This document shows, one piece after another, positions 17,533 to 27,019 of a stretch of 64,000 nucleotides of DNA. Position numbers and translations under genes: made by a program. Numbering within the stretch: position 1 is the stretch's first letter; the number at the start of each line of letters is the position of its first letter. The notes below the pieces were generated by a model that worked only from the letters and a program-made list of their open reading frames with translations, was not told where the DNA came from and ran no database searches. This DNA is from Candidatus Woesearchaeota archaeon (GTDB taxonomy: Archaea > Nanobdellota > Nanobdellia > Woesearchaeales > JACJVW01): NCBI GenBank assembly GCA_020637435.1, contig JACJVW010000001.1, positions 620,001 through 684,000 on the forward strand, in the 5' to 3' direction.

Positions 17533-19592
17533 AGACGATAGCAGCTTTGATGATAGCCTTGATGATTTCTATTCCGTTTATCACAGCTGACGCCCTGGCC
17601 TTCGATTTCTTTGATGACGGAAGCGATGAATTCACCTTCGATGACATTGACGAAGACATGCTTTCCGGCACCGCAGGTTCCTGCATGGAAAAATCACAGC
17701 GTGCAGAGAAACAGATGCTTGAGCCCCTCTTCGCATTCACCGGCGCCCTTGAAGGCATTGCCACCATGCTATTCGCCCTATGTTCTATCTACAACGGCAT
17801 AGCCACCGTTATGACTGCGATCTCCACTATTACAGGTACCAAAGAATGCTGTTGGACTATGGGGTGTGTATCCTCAGAGGCACAGGAACAGACAAAGAAT
17901 GTGTTCTATTGGGGATTTGCGCATCATCTCTGTTCCTACATCATGAATGGCATGTGCGGTGGCACAGACATCTTTGGCTCTGGAGAAGGTACGGATATGT
18001 TAGGTATGGACGGGGTTGAAGATATTGAATATGGTGAATGGGGGCAGAGCCTCAACCCGTACTCAAGCATCTATGTGGCGATGTTCTGTCTCAACATAGT
18101 CGCGATGGTATTCCACATGCGAAATCTCGAGACGATGTATAAAGTGCACGATTGTTGCATAGAGCAAGCTTGCGCAAACGGCCTGCCTACTGCAACCTGT
18201 GACGCCTATCTTGATGAACAGCTCTGTATGTTCTGGCAGGGAAGCATAATAGGTCCTATGCTCCAGATACTATGGAACTTCGCGAGTGAATTCGTAGTCA
18301 AATACCTAAGTGAACTTGGAGTCCATGTTTCTCTTCCTACTTGCCTTAAGGTCGCGCTGGACCTGGTAAGTATCCCCATGACACTGATGAACGTTATCAA
18401 CAGCCTTGATATGCTCTTCAACACACCGAGCGATCCCGACTGTTCTGACCTTGGTTTCGAAGAGATAGGGCACACTCACAACCAACAGCCTCCTGATTAC
18501 GTAGGCCTCTTGAGTGAAGACAAATTAGTACAGACTACATTTGACAATAATGTCAAGACCACACACATATATGAGATCGATACTAAATCTGACTCTATCT
18601 CAATGACGCTAGTCACAGGTACTGAAATAAAGAAAGACAGCCTCACTTATACGATTGATGACAGCAACAAAATTACTTTCGCTGGATCTTCGGATACCTC
18701 TCTTCCTGTGACAAACACCATACTACTGCAAAAAATTGCTTATATCGAGGAGATTCCATTCACGTTCACTGACACAAACAACATAGAGTGGTATTACGAC
18801 CCTGCAAAGAACACTCTCACTTCAGGTAGCCTTATAGGTGAGGTTGATGAGCTTGGAAGAGTCACCGTCACTGATGGGGACCAGACGAAGAGCGACCTGA
18901 ACTTCAATATTAATGATGAATTGCAGGGCGCTGTGTCAGCAGGCTATGATAGAACATTTGAGGTTGAGGGGGTTGGAAGCCTCAGGGTAGACTCCAGTAC
19001 AGGGTCGATTGTGACACAGATAGGCGAAATGACGGTCACTATCACAGAGCAAGACGGACAGTATGTGCTCTTGGATGAAAAAGGAACTTCTCACGGAGTT
19101 GTGCCCAAAGAAGTGGTGCAGAAGATTATTGACGAGACCACACCTGAAGACGTCATTACGGACAAAGAAATGCGCGAATCGCTTGACCAGGTCATGAGCG
19201 TTGCCATCGGTTTTATCGCACCGATAGTATCGAAATCGATGTGTGCACAAAACTGGGATGCATCAGACTTGGAGAGCGGTTCATCCATATCCCCAACTTT
19301 CAACCCTGGTTCTGCATATTGCAAAGGTATCGAAGGAGAAGTTGAGTGGGGTTGCACTGTGCACTACACTTACCCCTCTAACACATTACAGATAAGTTTC
19401 TTCTCCTATGGGATAACAAATTGCAAAGACCAGAATATAGATTACCAGATACTTCTGCAAGACAGTACGACGGGAAATGAAAGGCTTATTGCGAACACTT
19501 ACACTTTAGAACCCTATGGGAGAGATCCTCTCAAAAGAAATTCTCATGCAGACACCACTGCCTATGACGGATGCACCATAATAGTGCGTTAG
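17529..19592 (+). CDS. exported Cys-containing protein of unknown function
   Basis: A 687-aa protein with a clear N-terminal signal peptide (MKTIAALMIALMISIPFITADALA, likely cleaved near residue 24), then an acidic stretch (FDFFDDGSDEFTFDDIDEDM). Residues about 60-300 hold several hydrophobic helices and many Cys, including KECCWTMGC, HDCCIEQAC and CDAYLDEQLC, suggesting a membrane-embedded or disulfide-bonded helical domain. Residues 320-560 look beta-rich. The last ~100 residues have five more Cys (for example SMCAQNWDASD and EWGCTVHY). No known family recognised. It is the third gene of the operon with the 241-aa membrane protein and the QITLF protein, and overlaps the convergent polC gene by 4 nt. 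Confidence 0.8.
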   Translation: MKTIAALMIALMISIPFITADALAFDFFDDGSDEFTFDDIDEDMLSGTAGSCMEKSQRAEKQMLEPLFAFTGALEGIATMLFALCSIYNGIATVMTAISTITGTKECCWTMGCVSSEAQEQTKNVFYWGFAHHLCSYIMNGMCGGTDIFGSGEGTDMLGMDGVEDIEYGEWGQSLNPYSSIYVAMFCLNIVAMVFHMRNLETMYKVHDCCIEQACANGLPTATCDAYLDEQLCMFWQGSIIGPMLQILWNFASEFVVKYLSELGVHVSLPTCLKVALDLVSIPMTLMNVINSLDMLFNTPSDPDCSDLGFEEIGHTHNQQPPDYVGLLSEDKLVQTTFDNNVKTTHIYEIDTKSDSISMTLVTGTEIKKDSLTYTIDDSNKITFAGSSDTSLPVTNTILLQKIAYIEEIPFTFTDTNNIEWYYDPAKNTLTSGSLIGEVDELGRVTVTDGDQTKSDLNFNINDELQGAVSAGYDRTFEVEGVGSLRVDSSTGSIVTQIGEMTVTITEQDGQYVLLDEKGTSHGVVPKEVVQKIIDETTPEDVITDKEMRESLDQVMSVAIGFIAPIVSKSMCAQNWDASDLESGSSISPTFNPGSAYCKGIEGEVEWGCTVHYTYPSNTLQISFFSYGITNCKDQNIDYQILLQDSTTGNERLIANTYTLEPYGRDPLKRNSHADTTAYDGCTIIVR

Positions 19593-22500
19593 AACCATTT
19601 ATCAAGTCCTTCCTGTTTCTCCGGCTGCTTTCCAAAGACACCATCAGCTACCTGCTCAAGTATATCAAGAGTCTGTTTGAGATAGCTGGGTATCTTGTAC
19701 TTCTCTCCTAGCTCCAAAGAAGGCTGTAGGTACTTAAGTACAGACCCTTCAGAGATGGTAAATATGATCTTGCCTCCGCACTTTTTACATTTGCCTGCCA
19801 GAGGCGGGCGCCTGTATTTTTCATTGCATCCGACACAACGGAATTCCTGCATAGAGAATTTTCTAAGGTTTCCTTTGATGTCTTTCAAAAAGTGTTTCTC
19901 TATGACAAGTCGGGCAACATCACCTGTATCTACTGACCTTAGTTTCTCAGCGAGATCCATCTGGGCAACCAGCTTATCCTGCATAGTAGGCAGTGTTTTG
20001 TAAGAACTAATAAGTACGCCGTTGTTGATGTCAGAGATAGTGTGGGTGAATCCCATCTTCTCATACTGCCGCTCTTGTCCTAAAAACGTGCCTATCCTTT
20101 CTATCTCTACATCCCAGGGTTTCTTATATTCAAGACAGGCATCATAGAATTCTTTTGGATACTTCCAGACCACATCAACATCGAAAGCCATATCATCAAC
20201 TTCTGCCGGAGTAAGCATCCAGGTCAACACAAGGGGAGCGTCCTGCGTTGAACCTCGGTGGGCGGGAAGAAAATGTCTTGAAAAATTGATAAGAACATCA
20301 AGAAGCATAACTACACAAGCTTCATCTCCGTCACAGTCCCTTCTTGTGGCCGCATGCATCATTGGATGAGCGTAAAGCCCCTGTGTATCTGAAAAGCCGA
20401 TGATACGCGCTGCGATGCCTCCGCTGGTGTGTGGTGCAAGCATAAGGACTATATGTCCTATAAGATCATGGTAATCCTTTACATTATAGTATGGCTTAAG
20501 CCTGTACAATCCGGTAAGCATATCATCCATGAACTGCGCTATGCGTGTCAACACTTTGTGAGCGCCCTCATCGAGGCACCCGATATTCTTCGGTAATATG
20601 ATATCCTGCGGCTTGATCTCAAGAACCTGGTCTTCTGAAGTGAAAGGTGCACCATAGCAATCGTGGGTATACCCAAGTTCCTGCAATCGCTTTACAGGCG
20701 TACCTACTTCGAAAGGTTTGAAATGTGTGATAGGCAGCTGCGTCATATCATACCTTGTTGTGCCTTCCTTGTTCACATAGATGTCGTGCTTTGCACGAAG
20801 GATACCTTTCTCTATCCGTTCCACATCATGGCTTTTATTGCTCGTACCACGCACTCCTTTGATTAGGTCGGGATACTGAGTGATACCCAGATGCTCAAGC
20901 GCCTTTCCAAAATAGTGCTTGATATCTATCTGGCGGTACCTGGAATCTTGTGCATGCTCTCCTGCATCATCAGGAAGAACTATACCTCTTCCTTCTTCCC
21001 ACTTCACCTTGGGTGCATTACCTCCGCATCTTTCGCATACGCCAAATATCGTCTCCTCCTTGCATGCGGCGCAAAAATGCACAGGAAACTCGCCAGAAAC
21101 TTTACCGACCTCAAGCGCCGACTGAAAACTTCGCAAGCGTCCACCTTCATCCCCTATTGGGAAAAGTACCTGTGGGCTGCCCTGCAGCTGTCTCATCTTC
21201 GCTTTCTCTGGTCTTCCCATCCTTGCGCCTATGAACAGTCCGGACTTATCACGCACCTTGATAGGGCTTACCAGATTGATGAAAGCTGTACCGGTCTGGG
21301 CTTCTATTGAAGTAAGGTCTTTCTTTTCTGATATAGCAAATTGTGTATGAAGACTAAATGCATCATTCTTGTCCAATATAAGAAATTCGTTGTTCACCAA
21401 TTCATGGACAATTCCCGCGCGCTCCAGGATGCCTTTCAACTTTTGGGAGTATTTTAGTATAGCTTTCTCAAATCCTTCACTATTTTCGACAAAATTTGCA
21501 TGGAGCAACGCATCATATAAAGTTAGCATATCATCTTTCTGCATACTGCCGAAATGGTAGCTATATTTAGGATGGAGAGGGACACCTAACGTCCTGGAAA
21601 GAATAACACTCTGCAATGCTGTTGGCCGTTCAGAAAGAGGGTTGTTTAAGATATTTCCTAAAACTTCTTTTTCTATGCCTGTCCGTTTAGCTATGATCTC
21701 CGCGTTGCATATCCCTTCTTTCTGCGTGACCTTTTCCTCCAGTTCTCTGATCCACCATTCTTCACAATATCCCGGAGGGCAGAGCGTATGCGCTCTGTTG
21801 AAAAAATCACCATAATTGATAAGAATGTCTCCATTAAAAAGTATCTGTTCAACCTCGGGACTGATGCGCTTCGCCTCTTCAAAATCATCAAGATACAGAA
21901 CATTCCCATTTTTCAGTCGAACGATAGGACCCTCTATACTGTCGCATACAGTAACTGTGCAACCCTTTCCTGGTCGCTCATTCTTAAGTTGGGTGCCCAC
22001 AGCCAGAAAATCATTCATCACCGCCATGGTCGCAGGATGTATATTATATGAAGAGAATCCGCTCGTCCTCGTCCTGCCGAAGCGCAGGCGAAAGCCACCT
22101 TCCCGCAGTGGGTGCGTGAAGATTGGGCGACCACCTACCAAGTCCTTGATAAAAGTTGTATCTGGGAGTATCTTCGGACCACCTTCAGTAGGCGCCTTCT
22201 TTGCGGCAGCTCCTTTTGCTTTGATCTTCTTCTGTAAAGTCACAAACTCTCCTATGAAGTCCCAGTGTGCAAGGTCAAAATCATGTCCCCATTTAGACAG
22301 TTGTTTCCAAAGCTTAGGTGCTTTCTGAGCAATACCTTCACCAATGGTCAAACAAACACCATTCCGTATTCTATTCGTCTCCACACGGTCAAGATCCTTA
22401 AAATTAGATACCTCTATCTTTTCGCTTCCGTCACCATCTATCTGTACAGGGAGATGTTTTCCAAGAAATTCTATCTCTTCCTCACTTGGAAGATACTGAA

Positions 22501-23116
22501 GGTTCGTTATCCTTTCATGATAATCATACAGTTCCGTAACAAATCTTTTAGCCTCTTCTTCTGTAGGGTCATAAGCGGCGTAGCCCATCTTATGACGGAT
22601 GTAGTCTGCAAGGATAACCGACACACTAGCTCCGGTACCACCTGCACTGCGCACAGGGCCGGCGTAACTTAGGGCAAAATAATCCTTTCCATCTCTGGTC
22701 TTTTTAATTTTCAGCTCGACAAATCCCTCAAGTGGACTTGCGACTATACCCATAGTAAGATATGCGAATCCGGTTCTGATGCCTATAGTAATTGCTTCAT
22801 GTTCATCCTTAAACTTGCAGTACTTCTGTTTAGCTACTTCCAGACCTATAGTAAGTGCGACTCTCCAATCAAGCGAACCATATTCCTCCTCAAGTTCCTT
22901 TATACGTTCAGACACACCGCTGCCTTTAATCTGTGGAGCGACTACAGATATAAGACCCTCACAGCGTTCAGCCATATTCTCTACTATAGGAATTTCAACA
23001 TGATTCTCAGGATCAAAACCAAGCTTTCTGGCAGCTTCCGCTACATGATAAGCCCTCATGAGTTCAGACTTCAAATCCTTAAAATATGCCCCTATCTCTG
23101 GAGAAAACTCTGCCAC
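19589..23116 (-). CDS. polC: DNA polymerase D large (catalytic) subunit DP2
   Basis: The 1175-aa polymerase subunit of archaeal replicative PolD. The catalytic DCDGDE motif is at residues 927-932; its Asp residues coordinate metal in a double-psi beta-barrel active site. Two zinc modules are visible: CAACKEETIFGVCERC in the middle and CVGCNEKYRRPPLAGKCKKC near the end. The C-terminus finishes with QEGLDKWF, a PCNA-interacting (PIP) box of the Q-x2-L-x2-aromatic-aromatic type. Length is normal and no intein interrupts it. The start is a GTG at 23116 with a TATA-like stretch 23-31 nt upstream, so the gene appears to have its own promoter although polB and cdc6 lie just upstream on the same strand. 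KKIKAKGAAAKKAPTEGGPK near residue 300 is a lysine-rich linker. Confidence 0.97.
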   Translation of the reverse strand: MAEFSPEIGAYFKDLKSELMRAYHVAEAARKLGFDPENHVEIPIVENMAERCEGLISVVAPQIKGSGVSERIKELEEEYGSLDWRVALTIGLEVAKQKYCKFKDEHEAITIGIRTGFAYLTMGIVASPLEGFVELKIKKTRDGKDYFALSYAGPVRSAGGTGASVSVILADYIRHKMGYAAYDPTEEEAKRFVTELYDYHERITNLQYLPSEEEIEFLGKHLPVQIDGDGSEKIEVSNFKDLDRVETNRIRNGVCLTIGEGIAQKAPKLWKQLSKWGHDFDLAHWDFIGEFVTLQKKIKAKGAAAKKAPTEGGPKILPDTTFIKDLVGGRPIFTHPLREGGFRLRFGRTRTSGFSSYNIHPATMAVMNDFLAVGTQLKNERPGKGCTVTVCDSIEGPIVRLKNGNVLYLDDFEEAKRISPEVEQILFNGDILINYGDFFNRAHTLCPPGYCEEWWIRELEEKVTQKEGICNAEIIAKRTGIEKEVLGNILNNPLSERPTALQSVILSRTLGVPLHPKYSYHFGSMQKDDMLTLYDALLHANFVENSEGFEKAILKYSQKLKGILERAGIVHELVNNEFLILDKNDAFSLHTQFAISEKKDLTSIEAQTGTAFINLVSPIKVRDKSGLFIGARMGRPEKAKMRQLQGSPQVLFPIGDEGGRLRSFQSALEVGKVSGEFPVHFCAACKEETIFGVCERCGGNAPKVKWEEGRGIVLPDDAGEHAQDSRYRQIDIKHYFGKALEHLGITQYPDLIKGVRGTSNKSHDVERIEKGILRAKHDIYVNKEGTTRYDMTQLPITHFKPFEVGTPVKRLQELGYTHDCYGAPFTSEDQVLEIKPQDIILPKNIGCLDEGAHKVLTRIAQFMDDMLTGLYRLKPYYNVKDYHDLIGHIVLMLAPHTSGGIAARIIGFSDTQGLYAHPMMHAATRRDCDGDEACVVMLLDVLINFSRHFLPAHRGSTQDAPLVLTWMLTPAEVDDMAFDVDVVWKYPKEFYDACLEYKKPWDVEIERIGTFLGQERQYEKMGFTHTISDINNGVLISSYKTLPTMQDKLVAQMDLAEKLRSVDTGDVARLVIEKHFLKDIKGNLRKFSMQEFRCVGCNEKYRRPPLAGKCKKCGGKIIFTISEGSVLKYLQPSLELGEKYKIPSYLKQTLDILEQVADGVFGKQPEKQEGLDKWF

Positions 23117-23138
23117 TTAAACGAGGATGCTAACCTTG

Positions 23139-23147
23139 TTTTTTAGT
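23139..23147 (-). promoter_or_regulatory. TATA-like box for polC
   Basis: The minus strand reads ACTAAAAAAC 23-31 nt upstream of the GTG start of polC, in the 105-bp gap after polB. Confidence 0.4.
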
Positions 23148-23221
23148 GTTTCGTATTACCTTAAAGAAAAGAAAAGTTGCATCCCGAATATCCAAAGAGG
23201 CCAACTCCATAAACGGAACTT

Positions 23222-24856
23222 TTACTCATCTTCGCCGAAGCGAAGGACCTTGACTTCCCTTGTCTTTAAATTCACAAGCGGTACCCTGCAGGGTTGAGGA
23301 TGATGACCGACCTTTTCTTGGAAAGCGGTTTTTCTCTGCCAACAGCTACCGCATATCAAGGTGACATTCCTATAGTTTGAAACGCTGCTATAGTGGATAT
23401 GACCGCTTATGAAAAAATCAGGAACGGTAGATATGACAAGAGGATCATGATCAAGATGGGGTATGTATTGGGTAGATTTGTGGGCTGGTGCCAGATGTCT
23501 TCTTTTAAGCAAAAACTTCATGATAAGGTCTGCGCGCTCATATCCTCCTTGAGACCTTATGCTGTGCACCTCAGATGCGTAATAATCAAAACTGTATCCA
23601 TGATACATAAGCACATCAAAACCTGAAAAGGTCTCTGTTCGATGCATTGTGACAATAGCTGGATTGCTCACTATATAGACATTCTCAAGAGCGTAGATAG
23701 GTGCACAATAATCATGAGAAAGCACGGGCTGCGGTTCTGCTATACGCAGCGCGTCATGGTTACCCGGGCATACGACGATAGCAATATGCTTAGGTATCAT
23801 ATCAAGCAACCTGGCGAATTCCTTATACTGGTCATAGATATCTGGAATACTAAGATCCGCCTCTTGACCAGGATAGATACCTACACCATCAACTACATCA
23901 CCAGATATGAAAAGATATTTTACTTTCTTTGCAGTCTCTTGCTGTTCTGAAGAACCGGTCTTGCCCGAGACCCATTTGATGAATTTAAGGAATTCTTCCT
24001 CAAGAAAATCTTTTGAACCGACATGCACATCAGATAGAAAAACAGCATATACTTCATCAGGACTCTTCTTAAGTTCCTTATTGTTCGGAACATCTGGCCA
24101 AAGCAGTGTATTCGCAAATATAATATTGCCGTTATTCGTTCCCTGGATGCCTATGACCTCGTCAAAGACGATATCGTTTGCTTCCTTAAGCATATCCTCT
24201 TTGTTCTTGCTTACAAGAACAGAGATTGATCCGCTTGCGTCCTCAAGCTCGATGATAAGATGACCATTCTTAGTCACTCTTTTTTCACTGACCATACCTA
24301 TGATACTGACGGTGTCTCTGTCTTTCTTCTGAAGAACTCGTGATATAGGAAGGAGATTTGTTAACTCTGGTCGTGATGAAAGCATCCTTTCCATCGCCTT
24401 ATACCTCTCATTAAAATGATGCACAAAATGCTCAACGCCTTTCTTATCTTGAGGGCGATTATAGCAGTAGGTTATATTGATGAGATGCTCAGTAGGAGCG
24501 GATGAGACCTGCTCTTCAAGCTGCATGAGGTCAAGGAATTTACCGTAAGCCTTGGTTTGGTTCCGATCATGAAGTGCTTTTGATTTCTCAAACTCCTTCC
24601 AATTAATATTTGAGAGATTACCTTTTTCAATGAAAGTGGATACATCACTATTCATCATGAAAAAATCTTCGGAATGTATCTTTTCCTTCACTAAGTCGTT
24701 GACTTGTTCAACATTATCCGTTCCATTAAGCTGATCTATGAAATCAGGAGAGACCAACATATTATTATCTAGAAAAAAACGGACAACCTTTTTCTTATAC
24801 TGGCGAAGCTCAGTATCCTGCATAATTGCATTAGCCTTCTGTTCGCTCAAGTCCAA
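23222..24856 (-). CDS. polB: DNA polymerase D small subunit DP1 (Mre11-like 3'-5' exonuclease)
   Basis: A 544-aa proofreading subunit of PolD. The N-terminal ~150 residues form a helical region, followed by an OB fold (about residues 165-260, SIIGMVSEKRVTKNGHLIIELEDASGSISVLV). Then comes the calcineurin-like phosphodiesterase with all metal motifs: FLSDVHVGS, FISGDVVDG, CPGNHDALR and SGHIHYSS. Exonuclease activity is therefore expected. The start is a TTG at 24856 that overlaps the cdc6 stop by 26 nt; a GAGGAG box lies 4 nt before it. An ATG at 24823 is the alternative. It forms a transcription unit with cdc6. Confidence 0.95.
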   Translation of the reverse strand: MDLSEQKANAIMQDTELRQYKKKVVRFFLDNNMLVSPDFIDQLNGTDNVEQVNDLVKEKIHSEDFFMMNSDVSTFIEKGNLSNINWKEFEKSKALHDRNQTKAYGKFLDLMQLEEQVSSAPTEHLINITYCYNRPQDKKGVEHFVHHFNERYKAMERMLSSRPELTNLLPISRVLQKKDRDTVSIIGMVSEKRVTKNGHLIIELEDASGSISVLVSKNKEDMLKEANDIVFDEVIGIQGTNNGNIIFANTLLWPDVPNNKELKKSPDEVYAVFLSDVHVGSKDFLEEEFLKFIKWVSGKTGSSEQQETAKKVKYLFISGDVVDGVGIYPGQEADLSIPDIYDQYKEFARLLDMIPKHIAIVVCPGNHDALRIAEPQPVLSHDYCAPIYALENVYIVSNPAIVTMHRTETFSGFDVLMYHGYSFDYYASEVHSIRSQGGYERADLIMKFLLKRRHLAPAHKSTQYIPHLDHDPLVISTVPDFFISGHIHYSSVSNYRNVTLICGSCWQRKTAFQEKVGHHPQPCRVPLVNLKTREVKVLRFGEDE

Positions 24857-26051
24857 GATCCTCCTCTAAGATGACAAGCACTTTATCCTTAGTCTGGTCT
24901 ACTATAGACATATTTATCTCACGTGTACGCCCGTATCTTCCTTTCGAGATAACACGGACACTGATAAGACCAAGCATATCAAACTCACCTACAACATCTG
25001 AAACACGTCGCTGAGTTAGCGGGCGAAAACCCATCTTTCCTGCAAGGCCCTTATAGATTTCATAAACTTCACCGGTGATGATGCTCTCCTTCTTAGTATT
25101 AGCAAGATGGATGATTGAATATAGTACAAGTTGATGTTGTTTTGGTTGAGTACTTACCAGATCTATGATACGGTCCTTCTCTATCTTATCTTCAGCCATA
25201 TCAAGATGCTTGATATTCACCTTTGCGCTTCCTTCTCTTTCGGCCAGTTCAGCAGCCACTCGAATAAGTTCAATGGCCCGACGGGCGTCGCCGTGATCAC
25301 GCGCTGCATAAGCTGCACATTTCTCTATCAGACCTTCTTCGATAGTATCGGGCAGGAAAGCAACTTCCACACGTTGCTTCAGTATGTTCTGTATCTGAAA
25401 CGCATTGTAAGGAGGAAATAATATCTCCTCCTCTGAAAGTGAACTCTTGACACGAGGATCAAGATGATCTGTAAAAAGGAGATTGTTGCTGATACCTATG
25501 ATCGTTATCTGACTCTGATGTAGATCTGCATTTATCCGGGTGAGATTGTACAACACCTCATCACCTATTTTTTTCACAAGCTGATCGATCTCATCAAGAA
25601 TAAGCACGATGAACTGACGTTCTTTGTCTATAGCTGAATAAAATATCTTGTATATCTCATCCGTAGGAAGGCCGGTCGGAGGTATATCTTTCCCAAACTC
25701 TCTTGCGAGCTGTGCAATGATACGATATTCAGTGTCTACAACCTTCTTAAGTTTGCAATTGAGATATACAACCTTCAACGGAAGGTTCTTTTCCTTGGCC
25801 ATCTGACATATTTCATCTGTAGTGTATCTTACAGAGAGCGTCTTGCCCGTACCCGTCTTCCCATAGATGAAGAGGTTGCTTGGTTTCTCCAGTCTAAGCA
25901 CAGGAGCAAGGACACTTGCGACCTGCTCTATCTGCTCATCACGATGCGAAATGAACTCAGGTGTGTAATTTGATTGAAGAGCCATCTTATCCTTGAATAT
26001 CGGCTCCTTATCCATAAAATTTTCAAGATAATTACGTAATCCATGCTTCAT
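24831..26051 (-). CDS. cdc6: Orc1/Cdc6 replication initiator
   Basis: A 406-aa AAA+ ATPase that recognises the origin and loads the MCM helicase. Walker A GKTGTGKT (about residues 64-71), Walker B LILDEIDQL (about 150-158), sensor 1 GISNN, and an arginine-bearing sensor-2 region GDARRAIELI are all intact. The last ~100 residues form the winged helix (LVLYSIIHLANTKKESIITGEVYEIY, then LTQRRVSDVVGEFDMLGLI) that binds ORB boxes. A TATA-like TTTAAATAA is 24-34 nt upstream. The gene directly abuts the probable replication origin and is followed by polB in the same transcript. Confidence 0.97.
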   Translation of the reverse strand: MKHGLRNYLENFMDKEPIFKDKMALQSNYTPEFISHRDEQIEQVASVLAPVLRLEKPSNLFIYGKTGTGKTLSVRYTTDEICQMAKEKNLPLKVVYLNCKLKKVVDTEYRIIAQLAREFGKDIPPTGLPTDEIYKIFYSAIDKERQFIVLILDEIDQLVKKIGDEVLYNLTRINADLHQSQITIIGISNNLLFTDHLDPRVKSSLSEEEILFPPYNAFQIQNILKQRVEVAFLPDTIEEGLIEKCAAYAARDHGDARRAIELIRVAAELAEREGSAKVNIKHLDMAEDKIEKDRIIDLVSTQPKQHQLVLYSIIHLANTKKESIITGEVYEIYKGLAGKMGFRPLTQRRVSDVVGEFDMLGLISVRVISKGRYGRTREINMSIVDQTKDKVLVILEEDLGLERTEG

Positions 26052-26074
26052 AAAAATTCCACAAGAAATAGAGG

Positions 26075-26085
26075 TTATTTAAACC
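26075..26085 (-). promoter_or_regulatory. TATA box for cdc6
   Basis: The minus strand reads GGTTTAAATAA 24-34 nt upstream of the cdc6 ATG, placing the cdc6 promoter at the edge of the probable origin. Confidence 0.5.
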
Positions 26086-26211
26086 TTTTGCTCTCACAAT
26101 ACCACTTTTCCAAGATACAGAATAAAGGTTAACACGCTCTGAAAGCACAAAATTTCGGACAACTCGCAAGTGACATCAGAGTTTGAAAAGGTACATATTC
26201 CTCCACACATA

Positions 26212-26231
26212 CCCCTCTGTTTCATATGGAA
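26212..26231 (-). promoter_or_regulatory. ORB-like Orc1/Cdc6 binding box 1
   Basis: Read on the minus strand it is TTCCATATGAAACAGAGGGG. It contains the TTCCA-x3-GAAAC core and the downstream G-rich run characteristic of archaeal origin recognition boxes. It lies about 160 bp upstream of cdc6, with its G-run pointing towards cdc6. Confidence 0.6.
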
Positions 26232-26681
26232 AACAAATAGAACCAAGAGCATGCCTCTTTTGGACACACAATATCAGACTATTTTATTCAGCAATACCAA
26301 CCATTACGTCCGTATTGTACCTTTAAGACAGACTATATGAGACTACACTATTAATCAGATAATACCAAAATGATAGACCCTATAATAAGACAAATTAGAT
26401 CATAGAGAGATAATCTCATAAGACAATTCAATCCCACAAAGACTGAATATACTATGCAACAGACATACTCGTCTTACTCAAAGAGAATACTTTTATTCGG
26501 GACATGCTTTGATCTAAACCATCATAGACATACAGAAGTAAAGACTAAACACACATCATTTAGAACAAACATTGTTTTACATTATTTTTGTGTTTATTCC
26601 ATCTCATATTATTATAATCAATTGAAGGTAACATTTGCTTAAGACTTTTCCGTTAAATAAACTCCAGATGAAGTACATTGC

Positions 26682-26738
26682 TACTAATATATTATATATA
26701 TTATATATTAGTTTTCTATATAGTAATATAATAATAAT
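26682..26738. other. AT-rich near-palindromic segment (candidate unwinding element)
   Basis: Almost pure A and T, with arms ACTAATATA and TATATTAGT around an alternating TA core (26683-26712), followed by further AT-only runs. It lies about 100 bp from the right ORB-like box. Confidence 0.5.
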
Positions 26739-26841
26739 GAACTGTATCTCAGGATCCCAATTTAAGTTCAAAACCAAGAGATAGTCTAAAGCAAAGAATT
26801 GATGATTAGAAAAGGTCTCATCAAGAAATGTTAGTCGTGTG

Positions 26842-26861
26842 TTCCAGTGGAAACGGAGGTG
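26842..26861 (+). promoter_or_regulatory. ORB-like Orc1/Cdc6 binding box 2
   Basis: TTCCAGTGGAAACGGAGGTG. The TTCCAGTGGAAAC part is an essentially perfect match to the archaeal ORB/mini-ORB core, followed by a G-rich run. It is inverted relative to box 1 and about 160 bp from the TrmB start. Confidence 0.72.
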
Positions 26862-26951
26862 TCACATCCCCCTCTTATTGTTCTGCCTTGATAGATACCA
26901 TACTGATGTTCTTAAAGTGTAATCACTGACCAATGATAAAAAAATCAATAA

Positions 26952-26960
26952 TTTTATAAA
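26952..26960 (+). promoter_or_regulatory. TATA box for the TrmB-family gene
   Basis: TTTTATAAA directly before the ATG at 26963. A transcript would begin near 26980-26985, after that ATG, which is why the ATG at 27020 is taken as the start. Confidence 0.55.
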
Positions 26961-27019
26961 TCATGTTACATCCCTCTGGTTTATCCTCAAAAAGAGTTGA
27001 TACGTATGAGGAAGTCAGA

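Larger units (their letters stand above)
26052..27019. other. Probable chromosomal replication origin (oriC), gene-free
   Basis: The only long gene-free stretch in the window, about 970 bp, AT-rich, between cdc6 and a TrmB gene. It contains two boxes resembling archaeal ORB elements in inverted orientation (26212-26231 minus, 26842-26861 plus; 15 of 20 positions identical) and, between them, a highly AT-rich near-palindromic segment at 26682-26738 that could be the unwinding element. Archaeal origins are commonly next to cdc6 with inverted ORBs around an AT-rich core, as in Pyrococcus and Sulfolobus. The arrangement is seen; origin activity is inferred. A 62-codon ORF inside (26454-26642) has no support. 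Confidence 0.75.

Noticed and set aside
19589..23116. Intein in the PolD large subunit
   Set aside because: The protein has normal length and its motifs follow each other without an insertion or splice junctions.
26454..26642. 62-codon plus-strand ORF inside the probable origin
   Set aside because: AT-rich composition unlike neighbouring genes, no promoter signal, and located between the ORB-like boxes.
26663..26676. Third ORB-like box (CTCCAGATGAAGTAC)
   Set aside because: Lacks the GAAAC core and the G-run; too weak to count.
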